Positions 23,238 to 36,115 of a DNA stretch of 64,000 nucleotides are shown one piece after another. A model generated the notes under the pieces. The model was not told the DNA's origin and searched no databases. It was given only the letters and a program-made list of their open reading frames with translations. The position numbers were made by a program, and so were the translations under genes. The DNA lies in contig CM063503.1 of the NCBI GenBank assembly GCA_032207245.1, forward strand, positions 56,212,517 to 56,276,516, written 5' to 3'. Position 1 is the stretch's first letter; each line of letters starts with the position of its first letter. Origin of the DNA: Pardosa pseudoannulata. Taxonomy: Eukaryota; Arthropoda; Arachnida; Araneae; Lycosidae.

Positions 23238-23577
23238 TTTAAAAATGGGGATTAAAAATTGAGCGTGTTATAATTAAAAATAGTTAAAACTCATTAACGA
23301 TAACTTAATAGGAGAAAGACACACCCTCGAGTGGAACTATACAGAGTGAAGAAGCCTACGTGGAATTAGACATAAGAATTTTGCATAGGTAGTAACGCCA
23401 AAACAGTCAGTTCTGAGCAGGAACTCGGGCTAATAACATCCTCCACGCTTGTCGAGGCACATTATGAGAACAAAGGATATCTAAATGGCATAGCCATTAA
23501 CAGAAAGATTATAATAAAGAAGTTTTTATATATGAAATTAAATGTGTCTTCCATGCCTTAACCACTCATCCATGTCA
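23231..23577 (+). mobile_element. LTR-like unit B, copy 1 (347 bp) bounded by AT tracts
   Basis: Sequence from TATCAGATTTAAAAATGGGG to CCATGTCA, with (AT)n immediately on both sides. It matches the reverse complement of 24708-25027 along its length: ATAGGAGAxAGACACACCCTC, TCCTCCACGCTTGTCG and GAACAAAGGATATCTA. In the partner the 5' end reads TGTCTGG and the 3' end CCTGTCA (TG...CA). A polyadenylation-like AATAAAG(A)TG lies ~70 bp before the 3' end. It is read as a solo LTR. Confidence 0.65.
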
Positions 23578-23597
23578 TATATATATATATATATATA
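23578..23597. repeat. (AT)10 microsatellite between units B and A
   Basis: A 20-bp AT tract, with LTR-like unit B ending on its left and unit A starting on its right. Confidence 0.95.
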
Positions 23598-24161
23598 TGT
23601 AATATATCGAAATTATTTCACTTTAATATCTTTTTTAAAAACCTTCTCTCTCCCATTCTAATTCCTTAAAATTTATTTTCCCAGCCACAAAATATCTTAA
23701 TCAAAGAAGTGTCCTCGACTTAAAATTCATCCACCACATTTCCCAAGGCTTTCTGTGCAATATATATAAATTGTCTGTCCGCTCAACACATTTCCCAGCT
23801 GTCGCCAGCAAATGGCTCAGTATTTCCCCTGATATAAGAGTTAAATTCGCTGACTAAGTTTCTTGTCCCTTGGGAAAATTCTATCTGTCTCGCTCGAGGG
23901 TACACTTCTATTCCAGCAGAGTGTTTATCGTATCATTCTCTTATCTGCCGTTGACTGGCAAAGATGTCTTTTTAGCTGATTCTCAAAAAAAAATCTAAAT
24001 TGTTTTCAAAATTGTGCATTTCTTCAATATGGCCCGACTGCAACATTATTTATTAATTACTCTAGTTTCTTAGGCTTCTCCTTCCCCAGTAGCTCGGGCA
24101 AGTAAAAATAATAGGGCAACATAGTTATTGTGTCCAGCAGATATTAATTTGCTGTATAACA
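23598..24161. mobile_element. LTR-like unit A, copy 2 (564 bp) bounded by AT tracts
   Basis: The unit starts TGTAATATATCGAAATTATTT and ends CTGTATAACA, flanked by AT repeats on both sides. It is homologous to 19800-20328 end to end. As in copy 1, no coding sequence is present. Confidence 0.65.
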
Positions 24162-24295
<134 letters not shown>

Positions 24296-24657
24296 TGTTT
24301 GTGTGAGTTTGTAAGGAAAACCTAAAATTAACCAACGTGATTATAAGTGTATTTTAAAATAATTTCCGATTGATTCTGTCCTTAAATTGCAATTTTTGGT
24401 GAACATCTTTTGTTCATATTTTAATTTGGGGATTTTGCAGACACCAAAATTAATTCTTGCTGACTTCTTCTCTTTTTATATAAGTTAGTGATGTCTCTAT
24501 CGCGTTATGCCTTTGAGAATAGTTGCTTAATAAATCTCTAATTCTATTTTCTAAAATTCATTTCTTGTTCATTTAACTACCTTATTATTTACGATTGCAC
24601 ATTTGTATATTGTATACACAAAATTGTATATTTTCTTTCGCCTTTGTAAATTACCCA
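24296..24657 (+). mobile_element. LTR-like unit D, single copy, bounded by AT tracts
   Basis: A 362-bp segment from TGTTTGTGTGAG to TTACCCA between two AT microsatellites. It has a TATA-like TTTTTATATAAG at about 24474 and a polyadenylation-like TTAATAAATC at about 24528, in the order expected of an LTR on the plus strand. No second copy was found here, so the call rests on layout and context only. Confidence 0.4.
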
Positions 24658-24707
24658 TATATATATATATATATATGTGTGTGTGTATGTATGTATATAT
24701 ATATATA
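24658..24707. repeat. (AT)n/(GT)n microsatellite
   Basis: Short AT, GT and TATG repeats. Confidence 0.95.
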
Positions 24708-25023
24708 TGACAGGTACCGAGTGATCATGCATAGAAGACACCTATTAATTCGTGTATAAAAACATCTTTATTTTAATACTTCGTATATCTATGGCTAAGC
24801 CTTTATAGATATCCTTTGTTCACATTTTGGGACGACAAGCGTGGAGGATATTAACAGTCCGATTTTCCGCTCAGAAATGTTTTTTTGGTGTTGTTGACTT
24901 AAACAAATTATTCTTGTATACTTCCGCTGGAGGGTGTGTCTCTCTCCTATTACGTTATCGTTAAAGAATTCCAGCTATTTTTAATTATAATTTGCTTAAT
25001 TCTTAACCCTCATTTTTAAACCA

Positions 25024-25027
<4 letters not shown>
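24708..25027 (-). mobile_element. LTR-like unit B, copy 2 (320 bp), inverted
   Basis: Reverse-complement copy of 23231-23577. On the minus strand it starts TGTCTGGTTTAAAAATGAGGG, carries AAATAAAGATG about 75 bp before its end and finishes GGTACCTGTCA, with (AT)n next to it. The two B copies lie 1.5 kb apart in opposite orientation, so they are independent insertions and not a tandem duplication. Confidence 0.7.

Positions 25028-25085
<58 letters not shown>
25028..25085. repeat. (AC)n-(AT)n microsatellite
   Basis: AC repeat to about 25069, then a short AT run ending at LTR-like unit C. Confidence 0.95.
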
Positions 25086-26355
<1,270 letters not shown>

Positions 26356-26359
26356 AATA

Positions 26360-26416
26360 TGATTGACTGATACTCTAATATGCGTAATAAATGTAGAGGA
26401 CAGTAAGATCTACATC

Positions 26417-26469
<53 letters not shown>

Positions 26470-28035
26470 TTTAACAAGAAGTAGCCATTGTAAGTAATTA
26501 TGAGTAATTATGAAATTCATTCTGAGTATTATCTCCAGCTGTGTCTAGTTTATACATCCAAGTGTTAATTTAGTTTTAATGCGAAACCAATCTTAACTTT
26601 TAAGCTTCAATCTAAAGAATACGCTTCTGTGAAACATTACAGATACTTCAAGCTAAGAGTAAATAATTTTATCAGAATATGATAGACTCATACTCTAATA
26701 TAGATAAAAAGTGTAGAGGACAGCCACATATGCATATACATTATTCAACTAGAGGTAACCATTGTAAGTAATGATGAATAATTATTAAATCCATTCTCAG
26801 AATTATTTCCAGCTGTGTTTTATTTAGACATCTAACTGTTAATTTAATTTTAATGCAAACCAATCTTAACTTGTACGCTTCAATCTAAAGAATACATTTT
26901 TGTGAAACATTACAGATACTTCGAGCTAAGAGTAACTAATTTTATCAAAATATGATAGACATACTCTAATATCGATAATAAGTGTAGAGGACAGCAAGAT
27001 CTGCATATACATTATTTAACTAGAAGTAGCCATTATAAGTAATTATGAATAATTATGAAATCCATTCTCAGAGTTATCTCCAGCTGTGTCTTATTTAGGC
27101 ATCCAAGTGTTAATTTAGTTTTAATGCAAACCAATCTTAACGTGTAAGCTTCAATTTAAAGAATATGCTTCTGTGAAATATTACAGATACTTCGAGCTAA
27201 GAGTAAATAATTTTATCAGAATATGATAGACTTATACTCTAATATAGATAATAAGTGTAGAGGACAGCAAGATCTACATATGCATTATTTAACTATAGAA
27301 ATAGCCATTGTAAGTAATTATGAATAATTGTGAAATTCATTCTCAGAATTATCTCCAGCTGTGTCTGGTTTATACATCCAAGAGTTAATTTAATTTTAAT
27401 GCAAAACTAATCTTAACTTTTACGCTTCAATATAAAAAATACGCTTCTGTGAAACAACAAAGATACTTCGAGCTAAGAGTAAATAATTTTATCAGAATAT
27501 GGTAGACTCATACTGTAATATAGATAATAAGTGTAGAGGACAGCAAGATCTGCATATACATTATTTAACTAGAAGTAGTCATTGTAAGTAATTATGAATA
27601 ATTATGAAATCCAGTCTCAGAATTATCTCCAGCTATGTATTATTTAGACATCCAACTGTTAATTTAGTTTTAATGCAATCCAATCTTAACTTGTACGCTT
27701 CAATCTAAAGAATACGTTTCTGTGAAACATTACAGATACTTCGAGCTAAGAGTAAATAATTTTATCAGAATATGATAGATTCATACTTTAATATAGATAA
27801 TAAGTGTAGAAGACAGAAAGATTTGCATATACGTTATTTAACTAGAAGTAGCCATTGTAAGTAATTATGAATAATTATGAAATCCATTCTCAGAATTATC
27901 TTCAGCTGTGTCTAGTTTATACATCCAAATGTTAATTTAATTTTAATGCAAAAACAATCTTAACTTTTACGCTTCAATCTAAAGAATACGCTTCTGTGAA
28001 ACATTACAGATACTTCGAGCTAAGAGTAATATGAT
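26360..28035. repeat. Satellite array, ~272-bp monomer, about 6 copies
   Basis: GTGTAGAGGACAG and variants recur at about 26391, 26711, 26982, 27255, 27531 and 27804. The spacing is 271-276 bp except for the first interval (320), which holds an inserted AT microsatellite. Monomers share GAATTATCTCCAGCTGTG, AATCTTAACTT and ACAGATACTTCGAGCTAAGAGTAA. The array ends at GAGCTAAGAGTAATATG near 28032. It is non-coding. Confidence 0.95.
26417..26468. repeat. (AT)n microsatellite grown inside one satellite monomer
   Basis: In other monomers this position reads CTGCATATACATTATTTAAC. In the first monomer the CATATACAT core has become about 50 bp of (AT)n, with matching monomer sequence resuming at ATTATTTAAC on the right. 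Confidence 0.85.
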
Positions 28036-28325
28036 GCAGAATATTTTCTACATAATTATCTTTAAAAACAGATAAAAGCACTGAATACCTATTCTATTAA
28101 GAGTACTATGATATTCTGTAATTTTATACTTGAAAAATAAAATTCTATTTCTCTGCGTAAAATAATTGAAGGAAATCCTTCTATAAACTGCATTCTTCTT
28201 TCGTCCTTATTTTTTTGTTCATTAATAATTATATATCAGAATTCTGTTTGGATTTTTTTATTTGAAATTTCTAAAAATGTTCTGAGTAAAAAGTTCTTAT
28301 TAACATAGCTAAACTTACTGCTAAT
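28036..28325. other. AT-rich spacer
   Basis: Nothing recognised. Confidence 0.35.
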
Positions 28326-28332
28326 CAAAATA

Positions 28333-28497
28333 TGTGATGGCTTGGGCGATACGGTCTACGTTTTGCAACACGAGACTAATGAGACCAAGACCGACTGCTT
28401 AAAGTGGACTCAAAACATCCACACCACAGTGAGATTTGAACCCACGAACTCCGGTTCCGTATATCAGCGCCCTAACTTTTCGGCCAGCGTTCGGCAT
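28333..28497 (-). mobile_element. SINE family 1, minus-strand copy
   Basis: On the minus strand: head GCCGAACGCTGGCCGAAAAGTTAGGGCGCTG, B box GTGGGTTCAAATCTCAC, a shortened body, then GGTCTCATTAGTCTCGTGTTGCAAAACGTAGACCGTA and a degenerate tail. It faces the plus-strand SINE that begins at 28609, head to head with a 111-bp spacer. Confidence 0.85.
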
Positions 28498-28595
28498 ACA
28501 GTGTGTGAAGAAGTATTCATTAAACATCATTCCAGGTTTATAAAAATAATTATTTCCAGACACAAAAACACACATAAAAATAGCTTTTGAAAAAT

Positions 28596-28608
28596 CTTTC
28601 TTCACCTA
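28596..28608. repeat. Left target-site duplication of SINE
   Basis: CTTTCTTCACCTA, repeated exactly at 29444-29456. Confidence 0.95.
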
Positions 28609-28708
28609 GTGCCGAACGATGGCCGAATGGTAGAGCGCTGCTCTTCGGAACCAGAGTTCGCGGGTTCGAATCCCACTTCAGGCATGGTTGTTTGTAGCCT
28701 TTTGGAAT

Positions 28709-28720
28709 CGGCTTTAAGCT
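28709..28720. repeat. Target-site duplication of the nested insert (left)
   Basis: CGGCTTTAAGCT, repeated at 29364-29375. Left of it lies SINE head-side sequence; right of the second copy the SINE body resumes. Confidence 0.85.
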
Positions 28721-29159
28721 TTAGATAGCTCATCGGGAGATTGTGTCTGCGGTGCACTCAGTGACTCCAATCACTACCTGCCCCTTGACACATGACTTGC
28801 ATTTTAAGAAACCCTCTGAAAGATCCAAGGAACTCTAGGCAGAGAGCTTAATCAAAAACCCGGTACTGATAAGGAAGGCCGGGAGCCTGGTTGACTGGCT
28901 CACCGCTAACCAAGGCGCCATCGTGCGGCCATGAATTTAACCTTATACCACACCGCCAGGGTCAAAGTACACCTTCACGAATGGCCATCACAACTGCCGT
29001 GTGCAGATATTGCTTCCCTCGCAAACACCTGCTCTCATGTCAGAAAGTATCATGTAGTACACCGGACTTTTACCTGGGCAGGACTCCTGCGGAGTATCCC
29101 CCGCACTTTCGTAAACTGCATTAATTGTACCTTTTAGTCTAGATTTTCTACATTTATAT

Positions 29160-29249
<90 letters not shown>

Positions 29250-29363
29250 TTTTGTTATTGACTTGGATCCTGCGTAACGCATTGTTGCCGGACGGCCAGA
29301 CCGAACCAGCAATTCCACACCCTACACCCGACTTTGGGTGGGTGGCTGGTTACAGGTAGTACA
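28721..29363. mobile_element. Unidentified 643-bp insert nested in the SINE
   Basis: This segment starts TTAGATAGCTCATCGGG, ends ACAGGTAGTACA, is GC-richer than the window and includes an 84-bp AT microsatellite (29163-29246). Perfect 12-bp duplications at both ends indicate a retroposon inserted by target-primed reverse transcription. Two overlapping frames (28891-29124, 28931-29137) show no domain I recognise. It may be a LINE or gene fragment; source and strand are undetermined. Confidence 0.65.
29163..29246. repeat. (AT)n microsatellite within the nested insert
   Basis: About 84 bp of AT dinucleotide. Confidence 0.95.
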
Positions 29364-29443
29364 CGGCTTTAAGCTGTAGGTACCGGTCTCATTAGCCCTC
29401 GTGTGCAAAACAGTAGACCGTAGCGCTCCGAACCAAACCAAAC

Positions 29444-29456
29444 CTTTCTTCACCTA
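29444..29456. repeat. Right target-site duplication of SINE
   Basis: CTTTCTTCACCTA, identical to 28596-28608. Confidence 0.95.
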
Positions 29457-30514
29457 AAAAAACCCCGCTTCATTTACCATATTTTAATCTTTTTCGTTGG
29501 ATCGGATTCCTTATAAATTTAGATGCCTGTGCATGCACACTCTGCACACCTACTAGTCCCGGCATATATCCCCTTTATAATAATGCTTCAGTTATCTGTC
29601 CGTCTGTCCCCGAATTTATGAAGCGGTTGGACCTGAAATAGATCCATATTGGATGTTGCCATGTTGGACCAAGAGGCATCCATATTTCAAAATTCACAGC
29701 GAATTCAAAAATGTTCGAAATCCACCCCTTCCCCCCTTTTCGATCGTTTAATGCCATTATTTCAAGCCCTGTTTTCCCCGGCTAAGAGAAGACGATTAAA
29801 TTTATCAATTTATCACATTATAAGTACATAAAAATAACATGTTTTTCTAACAGTATGACGTCATTCCTTTAATAATCTCATTTAATCATTTCTTATTTTA
29901 AATTATTTAAATATCGTCTGCATTATTTTTAAACGTTTTATCGCTGAACTTAAATATTACTTAAATAATTTTCTTTTATAATATAATAGTTAAATAATCT
30001 ATAATATAAATAATAAATAAAAATAATAGATTAGGTACATATGTGCTAATTTTAAATTTAATCATCGATTATTTTTTCTTGCAGTGAAAATTTTATCACC
30101 GTTATTAACAACAAATTCTTTTCATAAAATCTAGGAGTCTATTTCACTGAATAATAAAGATCTAGCGTATAAGTTATATATCTTTGAAAATTAAGAAGTT
30201 CGTTTGTGCATCATTTATATATAACCACATGGTTTGCAATCGATTCGCTAAATTTTGGACATCATTCTTATGTACCGCCAAATAATCACTGTCAATATTA
30301 AAACCTCTGCTGTCCATTCTATCACGTAATATGACCAGATAAATTAAAGTTGGCAACTAACATGCGGTCAGTAAAGATAAATAATTTATTGAACGTGTAC
30401 CAGACAATTCTCAGCCAAAAAACAAAATGTTTTTTTACCTGCCTCATAGGGTACTTTACAATTCTAGAAAATTAAAAAATTAACTGATCCCGTGGTAGGA
30501 CTGGCTATATTCTA
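29457..30514. other. Non-coding stretch, partly GC-richer
   Basis: 29480-29800 is less AT-rich and contains overlapping frames on both strands, none recognised. The rest is AT-rich with no identifiable feature. Confidence 0.35.
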
Positions 30515-30516
30515 GT

Positions 30517-31005
<489 letters not shown>

Positions 31006-32049
31006 TTTAGCTATACTTAATATCCAGTTGAAAGTAAGTATTAATTACCAATTGAAGCTTAAAGTTTTAGGAGACTATCTACTATCTAGATTTACTGAAA
31101 GCTTTCACGACACAGAATATTTTTTTGTATAAGAAACAAATAAAATTTTAAATACCGAAAACAAACAAAAATAAAGACCATCCTAGATAACTTTATATGC
31201 TTATTTTAAATTCCATTTCCTCTGACTTTTGCAAAGCCTTCGTTCTCACCATAAAGCAAATCATATACCATGATAGAAATCCAGGTTTGAGAGATCGGTT
31301 TCTACTGGCAGAGGGATTAAACTTCCGCCCTGTGCTAGATTCTCAAAGCTATAGAAGCAAATAAATTGTTGAAATTTTTTTAAATCTCTAACCTTATACT
31401 TTATTTATAATACCTTTCTGTTTCATCTCTTCTCTAGAGAAAGGTATGTAGATGAAAATATATTGATAAATAAATATTTCAAACTAATTTGAATTCGATA
31501 AGAAACTAGTTTCTAAATCTTTTCTGCCATTTCTTACCTATATTTGTTGGCTCTAATATTCCGGTATATTCTGAATTCATTTGAAACTATACTTTTCACC
31601 TTTTCAGTTCTAGAATTGCAAAATATATACACAGTGCGATAAATAAGCAGTTCATTTTGCATATATACCCAATTATCGATTGTGTGATGAATGAAAACAA
31701 AATTTTAACCACTAAGCTTACAATCAAATTCTATGATAATTGCAATTGTATTCACGTCATTTGTTTAATTGATGTTAAACGTATTTTGACTTATAACATT
31801 TTAAAGGATGAATATTTGAAACAATAGTGATAGCGTTTAATTTTCGAGTACATGTCTAAAAATAAATGTTTTTCTGCGACTCCTCTCAGATTAATTTTAC
31901 AAATAATATAATTAATTTTTATAAGAATGAAAAGTCATACTAAAACTTTATGTTAAAAAATTTCTCAGGACTAGAAAATAATTAGGTAAAAAATCATATT
32001 TATTTTTGGTGTTATCAATTGATATTCTGGTGCAAATTGCAAAATAGTA
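31006..32049. other. AT-rich non-coding stretch
   Basis: Nothing recognised. Confidence 0.35.
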
Positions 32050-32190
32050 CAGTCAACACCTTAAAGTAAACGCTCGCGTTAACTCGAGCGCGCTAAACTG
32101 GCCAAACCGTGCACACTCGAGATAATTCGAGCGCAGTTGTACTTTATGTTGCTATAATTTTTTACACTCGAGTGAAATCGAGAATTGAAA
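32050..32190 (+). mobile_element. Possible pogo/Tigger-like DNA transposon end
   Basis: A TA is followed by CAGTCAACACCTTAAAGTAA and a run of repeated half-sites (AACTCGAGCG, ACTCGAGATAATTCGAGCG, ACTCGAGTGAAATCGAG). CAG ends at a TA with internal TCGAG repeats recall pogo-type terminal regions. No right end was found, so only a fragment or a chance resemblance is supported. Confidence 0.35.
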
Positions 32191-32915
32191 AAAAAATAAT
32201 GTAAAAGAAAAAAAAAAAAAATCGTTTTGTTAATATTTATCATTTACATGCGATTGTAAGCTATAACACTTACTTATTCAAGTATAAAAAATAAATAAAA
32301 ATAAATAAAAATAAATAAATAAAGTTTTTTTTTACTTATCACTTACGACTAATCTCTTCCTTGTGAGCCACTTTCTAACAGCATTTTCATATTCAGTTAG
32401 GTTCTAAATTGTGTTTTTTACATTTAAAAAAATGTGATTTTTTTTGGCCGGCCTTTTATTTCTTTTTTTTTAAATAAATAAAAAAACTGTGCATTAAGAT
32501 GTTAACTCAATTTTATAAAATAATTTTCTTCGATATTTTACGCAGATTATCTATGTCTTATAATGACTAAAATTTAAGAAATATTTCAATTTTTTCCTTC
32601 TTTTAGTAATTTAAAAAAATTCGTAGAAGACTCCTAATTTTTTAGTAAAGCTTTTTTTTAGTAATATATTTTTTTAGTATTATTTTTTTAGTAATATTAA
32701 TGTAAGCTTTGGTATTGTTCTAAAATTTTTCATCAGTATTATTGCCAACTTAGAAGTATCATGTTTAAAATTTAAAATTTATACATAGTAGAATATATGC
32801 TTAGATATTATGCATGAAAATTGTAAAACTTATCATATATTACAATAATAGATAATGTTTTTATTTACTAAAACGTTAGTTTTTGTAATATTTTGAGTAC
32901 ACTAAACTACACTCC
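32191..32915. other. AT-rich non-coding stretch with (AAAT)n
   Basis: Includes an (AAAT)/(AAATA) repeat at about 32286-32323. No gene is seen. Confidence 0.4.
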
Positions 32916-33033
32916 TCGGCGCAACAGCCTACTTGGGGGCTTGGGCCTACAGTGCCAGATCTCGCCTCGCGAGACCAAGGGACCTGGGATGAGAAGCATT
33001 TGTCCAGGTTAGGTGGTCCTCCAAAGGTGGAAC

Positions 33034-33041
33034 CTCTAGTG
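33034..33041. repeat. 8-bp target duplication, left (hAT)
   Basis: CTCTAGTG, identical to 33690-33697. Confidence 0.95.
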
Positions 33042-33689
33042 CAGGGGTAAGCAACGTCTCGCCCGCGGGCGCCATGGCGCCCCCAATCGATTTTTAATGC
33101 GCCCTCGCTGGACTAATGTAAATGTATGATAGCCAGAGCGATTTACTTACTCTTGTCAAACGGCGATATACAGCAAGTAGTCAGTTGAGTTTAGGATTGT
33201 GCATAGATGAGCAGTTTGCTAACCTTGAGCGTATCTAATAACACCCACGTATTTTTGTTAATGTGTGATCGTATTTCGAATAGACCACGCGTAGACCGTG
33301 CATTTAAAACTACCAAATAATCCGAAATAATTCTTTTCTTTCAAAACCCTTCATTACAGCATACAATCGCAAGTCTTTGTTCTCAAATATGAAATATATT
33401 TGAAATCAAAATACAGAACAAAGCTTAATGACTCACATTTAAATAATTGTTTACGGACCGGAAACTCTAAATATATCCCCAATTATAAGAAATTAGCTGA
33501 AAATATGGACACCCAAGTTTCACACTGAATTATATGTATCATTATGTATGACACCAACAAAATAAAGTTATAAAAAATCTGTTTTTTTTATGCCTATTTA
33601 TACCTGTTGATTATCTGTAAAATATGCGCCCTCGGTGATTTTCAAATTTAGTATTGCGCCCTTAAAGACAAGCAGGTTGCCGACCCCTG
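33042..33689. mobile_element. hAT-type MITE 1, 648 bp
   Basis: The left end is CAGGGGTAAGCAACGTCTCG; the right end reads, on the minus strand, CAGGGGTCGGCAACCTGC. Perfect 8-bp target duplications flank it, the size made by hAT transposases. GC-rich subterminal blocks (GCCCGCGGGCGCC, GCGCCCTCG and its repeats) enclose an AT-rich core. There is no transposase frame, so it is non-autonomous. Confidence 0.93.
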
Positions 33690-33697
33690 CTCTAGTG
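33690..33697. repeat. 8-bp target duplication, right (hAT)
   Basis: CTCTAGTG. Confidence 0.95.
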
Positions 33698-33795
33698 TTT
33701 AGTTCTCAAGTATGCTTGATCCTCAGTTTGTCTGCCCACTGAAGGGATAAAAGGCTGAGTCAACCTTGCCCAACCCCAGTTTCGAAACTTGAACG

Positions 33796-35995
33796 TGGTT
33801 GGAGAGCAAAATCCTTCCTCAACACTACTGGGATTATATTTACAGTATACTAAAGAGAAAACAATTACCTACCAAATATACTAAATTTGAAAAAAAAATG
33901 TTTTTTGAAATATTAAACGTTATGTGTTTCCTTAAAATATACGTTTTCTATTGGTTTACTTTAAGAAGTAATAAAATAATAAAAATTGTAAAAGATTACC
34001 ACAAAAGGTAAAAATTAGAAATAATGATGCTTAAAAAATACTCTTCTTAAAAACTGGTCTGCTTTTTGTACATTATAGCTTGGATTTGTCTCTTGGAAAA
34101 AGAATTTTATACTGTATAAGACTGCAGCACAAATAGTATTGTTAAAACATATCAGTTCCTTTTCTTTTGTTTCAAACATATAAGTTAAATGAATGCACCG
34201 AAAAGTGCATAGAGCTCACATTAGATAATATTATTTATGATTTATTAAAAGTTTTTAGACATGGGTTTTTTGTTACAACGTCTTTTGATATCCCAAACAA
34301 ATTTATAAAAAAAATAATGCTGGTAATTTAATATGAAATAAAAAAATACTTATTCTTAAATTACCAAATGGTTCCATATAGTAAAATGGATAAAAGTAGT
34401 TTTGTGCAGCATAAATAAATCTGTTCTTGGAGTCTCTAAGAGAAAAAAGTTACGGAAATTGTTTAATATTGATTAGAACCAAAAAGTAATTTGAATACAT
34501 AGTAACATAGTATCAATAGTGAAATAACGATATTCCTAAGGGAAAACTAACAGTCGTATTCTGAATTATATTATATAACACACTGTATCTGAAAAACAAA
34601 TATTTATGGTGTCAGACTTGAATGACAAATCTTTAAAACCAATCTATAATAAATATCAAGGAGAAAATATCAATTGATCTCAGCTTTGTAGATAATATTT
34701 ACTTATTGATCTAGTAAACGCTTTTCACTCTTTTTAAGAACATATTTGATTATGTCATTCATGCTCTGTCACTGAAAATTACTGTATTATATATCTTAAT
34801 GCGAATACTAAGAACTGAACTGGTCGATATCGAATAGCATGAAGTATCTTACTGGTAGAAATCTATCAACAAATAATAAATGAATACTAAGAAATGTAGG
34901 GCAAGAGAAAACAAAAACTTACAAATTGTATTTGATGATCAGACGCATTAGACTCCTTTTATATTTAAGCGATTATTTATTTAAATATTCCTCTTTCATA
35001 ATACTAAAATGTAGATAATAAAGAAGCAAAGGAGTATGCAATGTGTTTAAGTTTGCTGTTAAGTAAGTCTTGCTGCAGAAAGATAAATTTTATGCTTTTA
35101 TTTGAAATTTTTGTGCAGCATTTGGTGCTTCAATTTCCTAAAATGCTTAATATAAATTTTTCGTGAAACAATTAAGAAACACATACTTAAATAATATCAA
35201 GAAAAACCCGTCAAACGCTAACAGGTGAAATGTTATAAAACTTAAAAGTTTTCAAGGGCATATGTGTACTAGATTATTAAGCAAAGACATAATATCTTTC
35301 TTTTTCCAGACACATCTAATAAAAAATAATAAAACCATTCTCAGTGTAGCAGGAGTTTTGTCGTTGTATGGACACTGGTTTTACCTTTGATGGTCATTCC
35401 CCCATAGGTATCATATTATTGTTTACTTTATTGTATGACGCCATATAAACAACAAATTACTTGTAAGCAAATAGTTCCCAAGCATTTTATGACAACATAT
35501 CTCATCTGATGGCAAGCATCTTATCATGACTTATTCTCAACTTCATTCAAGTATAGCAAAATTACAATTTTAACTTGGATGTTTTAAGAGTAAAGTAAAA
35601 ATAAAATATAATAAAAAATATGTTGATATTTAAAGGAATATTCAGGCCATGAGTCTCAGTGCTGCTGCTCTTATGAGTCGCCCCACCGTAAATCTAAAAT
35701 ATCTATAGAAATTATACCTTTTGTTTGAAATTATAGTCTTACATGAGTTCTACTAATGAGATAGGTGTGTTATGAGATTATTTATTTTTGTCGTTATGTT
35801 TGTAAGTAAACTTATCAAGCCACCACCAGCACTGATTTGAAATGATTTCTTTTTATTATTATTTTATTTATTTATTTTTTCAGTGAGGATAATAAAGTAA
35901 AATAACAGCAGAAAAATGGTAACTGATTTATCTATTGCTACTTCTACCAGAAAAATGACAATGGATCAAAATATTTTACTTTGTGTTATTTCTTT
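33796..35995. other. AT-rich non-coding stretch
   Basis: 2.2 kb with no gene, repeat or RNA that I can recognise. A 70-codon frame at 33799-34011 is not supported. Confidence 0.35.
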
Positions 35996-36107
35996 CTAGG
36001 GCTCACAAATGCTGTCATCACAGCAATAAATTTTTCTATTTACCACTAACCCCCTGAGCATCTCCCCCTCCCCTGAGTGTCCATAGGAACCCCTTTGGGA
36101 AGGATTG
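35996..36107 (-). mobile_element. Possible older transposon remnant hosting hAT MITE 2
   Basis: Read on the minus strand, TTCCCAAAGGGGTTCCTATGG followed by GGGGAGGGGGAGATGC is GC-rich like hAT subterminal DNA. On the far side of the MITE, 36800-36830 contains CAGTAGTTCTGAAAGTGTG, which resembles a hAT end. The two could belong to one older element split by the MITE, but no target duplication was found. Confidence 0.25.
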
Positions 36108-36115
36108 ATGTAGAC
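36108..36115. repeat. 8-bp target duplication, left (hAT)
   Basis: ATGTAGAC, identical to 36779-36786. Confidence 0.95.

Larger units (their letters stand above)
28609..29443 (+). mobile_element. SINE family 1, complete copy carrying a nested insertion
   Basis: A tRNA-like head with an A-box region (TGGCCGAATGGTAGAGCGCTG, 28620-28640) and a B box (GGGTTCGAATCCC, 28662-28674) is the RNA polymerase III promoter. GTTTGTAGCCTTTTGGAATCGGCTTTAAGCT follows. After a 643-bp insert the body resumes with GTAGGTACCGGTCTCATTAGCC...GCAAAACAGTAGACCGTAGCG and ends CCGAACCAAACCAAAC. Perfect 13-bp target duplications flank the whole unit, the mark of LINE-driven retroposition. It is the best-preserved member of the family here and a useful reference for the decayed copies at 8.0, 17.4, 21.1 and 28.3 kb. 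Confidence 0.93.
32916..33795 (-). mobile_element. SINE family 2, minus-strand copy split by a hAT MITE
   Basis: The reverse complement of 33698-33795 plus 32916-33033 aligns with 51845-52090. It shares GGGGTTGG.CA.GGTTGA, GGGxAGACAAACTGAGGAxCAAGCAT, AACTAAACACT and, at the 3' side, GG.TGTTGCGCCGAG. The left B-box-like GTTTCGAAAC supports a tRNA-derived head. The 648 bp inside are a hAT element with its own 8-bp target duplication. Confidence 0.85.

Noticed and set aside
28399..28605. Minus-strand 68-codon frame and plus-strand 82-codon frame
   Set aside because: Both are shadows of the minus-strand SINE at 28333-28497 and its flank.
28614..28690. Possible functional tRNA gene (good A and B boxes)
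   Set aside because: It is followed by the SINE body and flanked by retroposition duplications with the rest of the element. The cloverleaf is incomplete, so it is a SINE head.
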